The translations under genes and the position numbers were made by a program. Under the pieces are notes generated by a model, which was not told the DNA's origin, made no database searches, and worked only from the letters and a program-made list of their open reading frames with translations. Positions 62,015 through 64,000 of a stretch of 64,000 nt of DNA are shown here, piece by piece (the stretch's first letter is position 1; each line of letters begins with the position of its first letter). Origin of the DNA: Clostridiales bacterium (GTDB lineage Bacteria; Bacillota; Clostridia; Caldicoprobacterales; DTU083); contig DUSN01000070.1 of the NCBI GenBank assembly GCA_012842605.1, positions 90,668 through 154,667 of the forward strand, in the 5' to 3' direction.

Positions 62015-62716
62015 ATGAATATATTAATTGCAGACGACGAGTATGACATACGCAACTTAGTTAAAATCAGTCTTGAGGAGAATGGTTATACAGTCTTGAC
62101 AGCGCAAAACGGCAGGGAAGCATGGGATATTCTATCAGCAAAAGACGTTCATCTTGCAATCCTTGACGTAATGATGCCAATTATGGACGGATTTAACCTT
62201 CTCCGTAAAATACGGGAACATAGCACAATTCCCGTTATATTCCTGACCGCAAGGACGGATGAAATGGATAAGGTGCTGGGACTGGGCCTGGGTGCTGACG
62301 ACTATCTTGCCAAACCCTTTTCCATAGCTGAGTTAGTTGCCCGCGTAGGTGCGCAGCTAAGACGCAGCAATGAGTATTTAACACCGAAGGAAAAATCCGC
62401 TTCAGTTATAACATACGGGAATTTATCCGTTGACAAGGAAAAATGCTGTGCCTTTAAGGACGGAGAACCAATAGAGCTTGGTGCAAAAGAGTACAAGCTG
62501 CTTTTGTACTTTATAGAACACCCGGAGAGGGTTTTTACAAAACGGCAGCTTTATCAGGCAGTATGGGACGAGGACTACTATTTTGATGATAATACAATAA
62601 TGGTGCATATCAGCCGAATAAGGAACCGGATAGAGGACGATCCGCAAAATCCGAAGTATCTGAAAACCATTCGCGGCATCGGCTACAAGCTCCATTATAC
62701 CGGTGAAAAGCAATGA
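62015..62716 (+). CDS. Response regulator, OmpR/PhoB (VanR-like) family
   Basis: A DNA-binding response regulator. Receiver domain 1-115 with acidic pair Asp7/Asp8, phosphorylation site Asp51 (LAILDVMMPIMDG), the conserved Thr in FLTAR and Lys in LAKPFS; winged-helix domain about 135-230 with ELGAKEYKLLLYFIEHPERVFTKRQLYQAVWDEDYYFDDNTIMVHISRIRNRIEDDPQNPKYLKTIRGIGYKLH. 233 aa. Ribosome site AGGAGGT. Its stop overlaps the histidine kinase start as ATGA. Confidence 0.93.
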   Translation: MNILIADDEYDIRNLVKISLEENGYTVLTAQNGREAWDILSAKDVHLAILDVMMPIMDGFNLLRKIREHSTIPVIFLTARTDEMDKVLGLGLGADDYLAKPFSIAELVARVGAQLRRSNEYLTPKEKSASVITYGNLSVDKEKCCAFKDGEPIELGAKEYKLLLYFIEHPERVFTKRQLYQAVWDEDYYFDDNTIMVHISRIRNRIEDDPQNPKYLKTIRGIGYKLHYTGEKQ

Positions 62717-64000
62717 AAAAGAAAATTTCCAATCAATTTTTCAGGAACTTCTTAGTAATATTCTTGCTGACCATACTGGATACTATACTGGCATTTATGC
62801 TTCTGTCCTTTGCCAGCGGATTGATTGCAGGTTCTCTGGCAAAAAACCGGTATCCGGCCAGCGCAATAGTTAAAGAGGATTATAATCAGATTGATGCATC
62901 TGCTGTCGTAGAAAATGGCGGCGGCGTACAGGTTATAGACAAGGAATGCCGGGTAGTCTATTCGAAGGGCCTTGATACTATTGGAAAGGATAAGCTGACT
63001 GTTGAAGAATTCACAGCTTTTTTAAAAGACAGCAAAAGCAAGCCATATCATTACGATATCCTTTATCATCCTGAAGGCCGGTTCTGGCTGATTGTTACCT
63101 TTCCCACATCTATCCGGCTGGATTTTGCCCTGGTGTATAATAAGGCAGCTGCTGCCGGTGATTTAATGCGGGCGGGTTGGGTTATTGCATTTGTTGTGCT
63201 TATTTATCTTTCCATCCTTGCATTGTTCGCCTTTATCTATTCAAGGATTACTGCAGCAAGCATAACCATTCCGCTGCATAAGCTGTGTGATGGTACAAGG
63301 CTCTTGCGTGAAGGCGACTACTCTGTGCGGGTGGATTTGCGTCTTAAAAATGAGTTTGCTGAACTTCAAAACACATTTAACGACATGGCAGCCCGTATTG
63401 AGCATGAAATTTCTTTACGAAAAAAATCGGAAGAGGACAGGCGCCGCTTGATTCTCGATATCTCCCATGACCTTAAAAATCCTATGTCCAGCATACAGGG
63501 CTATGTGGAACTGCTCATGAAGAACTCAGATATAACTAAACAGGAACGGGATCAATACCTTGAGATTATTCTTAACAACAGTAAAAGGGCCAATCGGCTG
63601 CTAATGGAATTGTTTGAGCTTTCACAATTAGACAGTCCGGAGTTTTCACTGAAACTGGAAAGAACTGATATCTGTGAGCACATCCGGCAAATATGCGGGG
63701 AGCTTGTGCCACAGCTGGAGAAGGCGGGCTTTGAATACGATTTTAATATACCTGAAGACAGCATTTTTGCTCTGCTGGATTTAGACAGGTTCAGCCGGCT
63801 TATAGAAAATCTTGCAAGTAATGCGATACGGTATAATCCAAAGGGGACACTGGTTACCGTAAGCCTTGCTTTAAAGGGTAATCAGATTTTTATTGATTTA
63901 AGCGATGATGGGATAGGTATTCCGGATCATCTTGCTGAACATATATTTAAGCCTTTTGTCCGGGCAGACGACTCCCGCAACTCTAAAACCGGCGGCAGCG
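62713..64000 (+). CDS. Sensor histidine kinase, 3' end outside window
   Basis: Partner of the response regulator; 429 residues are visible. One membrane segment at about 12-35, an extracellular domain of about 120 residues, a second membrane segment (about 157-180), a HAMP domain, and HisKA with the phosphorylated His252 (DISHDLKNPMSSIQGYVEL). HATPase: N-box NLASNAIRYNP, G1 DDGIGIP, F-box IFKPFV, and the window ends within the G2 box (NSKTGGSG). The two-membrane-segment layout is like VanS/PhoR. The signal is unknown. Confidence 0.93.
   Translation, partial: MKKKISNQFFRNFLVIFLLTILDTILAFMLLSFASGLIAGSLAKNRYPASAIVKEDYNQIDASAVVENGGGVQVIDKECRVVYSKGLDTIGKDKLTVEEFTAFLKDSKSKPYHYDILYHPEGRFWLIVTFPTSIRLDFALVYNKAAAAGDLMRAGWVIAFVVLIYLSILALFAFIYSRITAASITIPLHKLCDGTRLLREGDYSVRVDLRLKNEFAELQNTFNDMAARIEHEISLRKKSEEDRRRLILDISHDLKNPMSSIQGYVELLMKNSDITKQERDQYLEIILNNSKRANRLLMELFELSQLDSPEFSLKLERTDICEHIRQICGELVPQLEKAGFEYDFNIPEDSIFALLDLDRFSRLIENLASNAIRYNPKGTLVTVSLALKGNQIFIDLSDDGIGIPDHLAEHIFKPFVRADDSRNSKTGGS

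Noticed and set aside
1-64000. CRISPR arrays, insertion sequences, tRNA or rRNA genes
   Set aside because: No spaced direct repeats, transposase motifs or cloverleaf-like sequences were seen by eye; a tRNAscan run would be needed to exclude tRNAs fully.

Overview
This 64-kb window looks like chromosomal DNA of a spore-forming Gram-positive anaerobe of the class Clostridia. The evidence is AGGAGG-type ribosome sites, frequent GTG/TTG starts, sigma-A-like promoters, a complete-looking set of early sporulation genes (spoIIGA, sigE, sigG, spoIIP, spoIVA, a SpoVD-like PBP), DapL-type diaminopimelate synthesis, and anaerobe-type oxidative-stress proteins (a ferritin-like protein and a desulfoferrodoxin-like domain). 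I see no insertion sequence, prophage, CRISPR array, rRNA or tRNA.

Layout. 1-1455: the end of dapL, nadE and a small orphan ORF. 1494-4384: a leader with a terminator and a competing antiterminator, then a TM1266-family ACT-like protein and an NMT1/THI5-type ABC transporter. 4389-8925: sfsA, a DUF4886 protein, a membrane protein, a lipoprotein and pepF. 9045-12730 (minus strand): a DUF2892 protein, an LtaS-like sulfatase-fold enzyme and ychF. 12911-21083: a UroD-like protein, an RbsABC-type sugar transporter, azlCD, a ferritin-like protein and a pair of short chromate transporters. 21211-25295: a cobalt ECF transporter (cbiM-cbiQ-cbiO) followed by a methionine-synthase-like protein, a plausible cobalt/B12/methionine unit. 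25296-27717: an XRE/S24-type regulator, adenylate kinase and a metallophosphatase.

27874-44977 is the division and cell-wall (dcw) cluster: three MraZ boxes, mraZ, rsmH, ftsL, spoVD, murE, murF, mraY, murD, ftsW, murA, ftsQ, two DUF881 genes, sbp, ftsA, ftsZ. murG is absent from its usual place after ftsW. It runs into spoIIGA-sigE-sigG, with a good sigma-F/sigma-G-type promoter before sigG, then ylmC, nrdR and pgeF.

49597-58485 holds a DUF1614-spoIIP-DUF3189-DUF3189 group, a PDZ/radical-SAM DUF512 protein, der, plsY, gpsA and spoIVA. gpsA has no ATG, GTG or TTG upstream of its Rossmann motif and appears to start at ATA. 58656-64000: transketolase, an XRE repressor fused to a full desulfoferrodoxin-like module, a Cys-rich DUF6485 protein, and a two-component system whose kinase runs off the end.

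The items most worth a second look are the attenuator leader at 1531-1644, the HTH-desulfoferrodoxin fusion at 60842-61426, the ATA start of gpsA, the Ser-for-Thr nucleophile of the LtaS-like enzyme, and the murG gap. All family names come from recognising motifs by eye; no database search was run.
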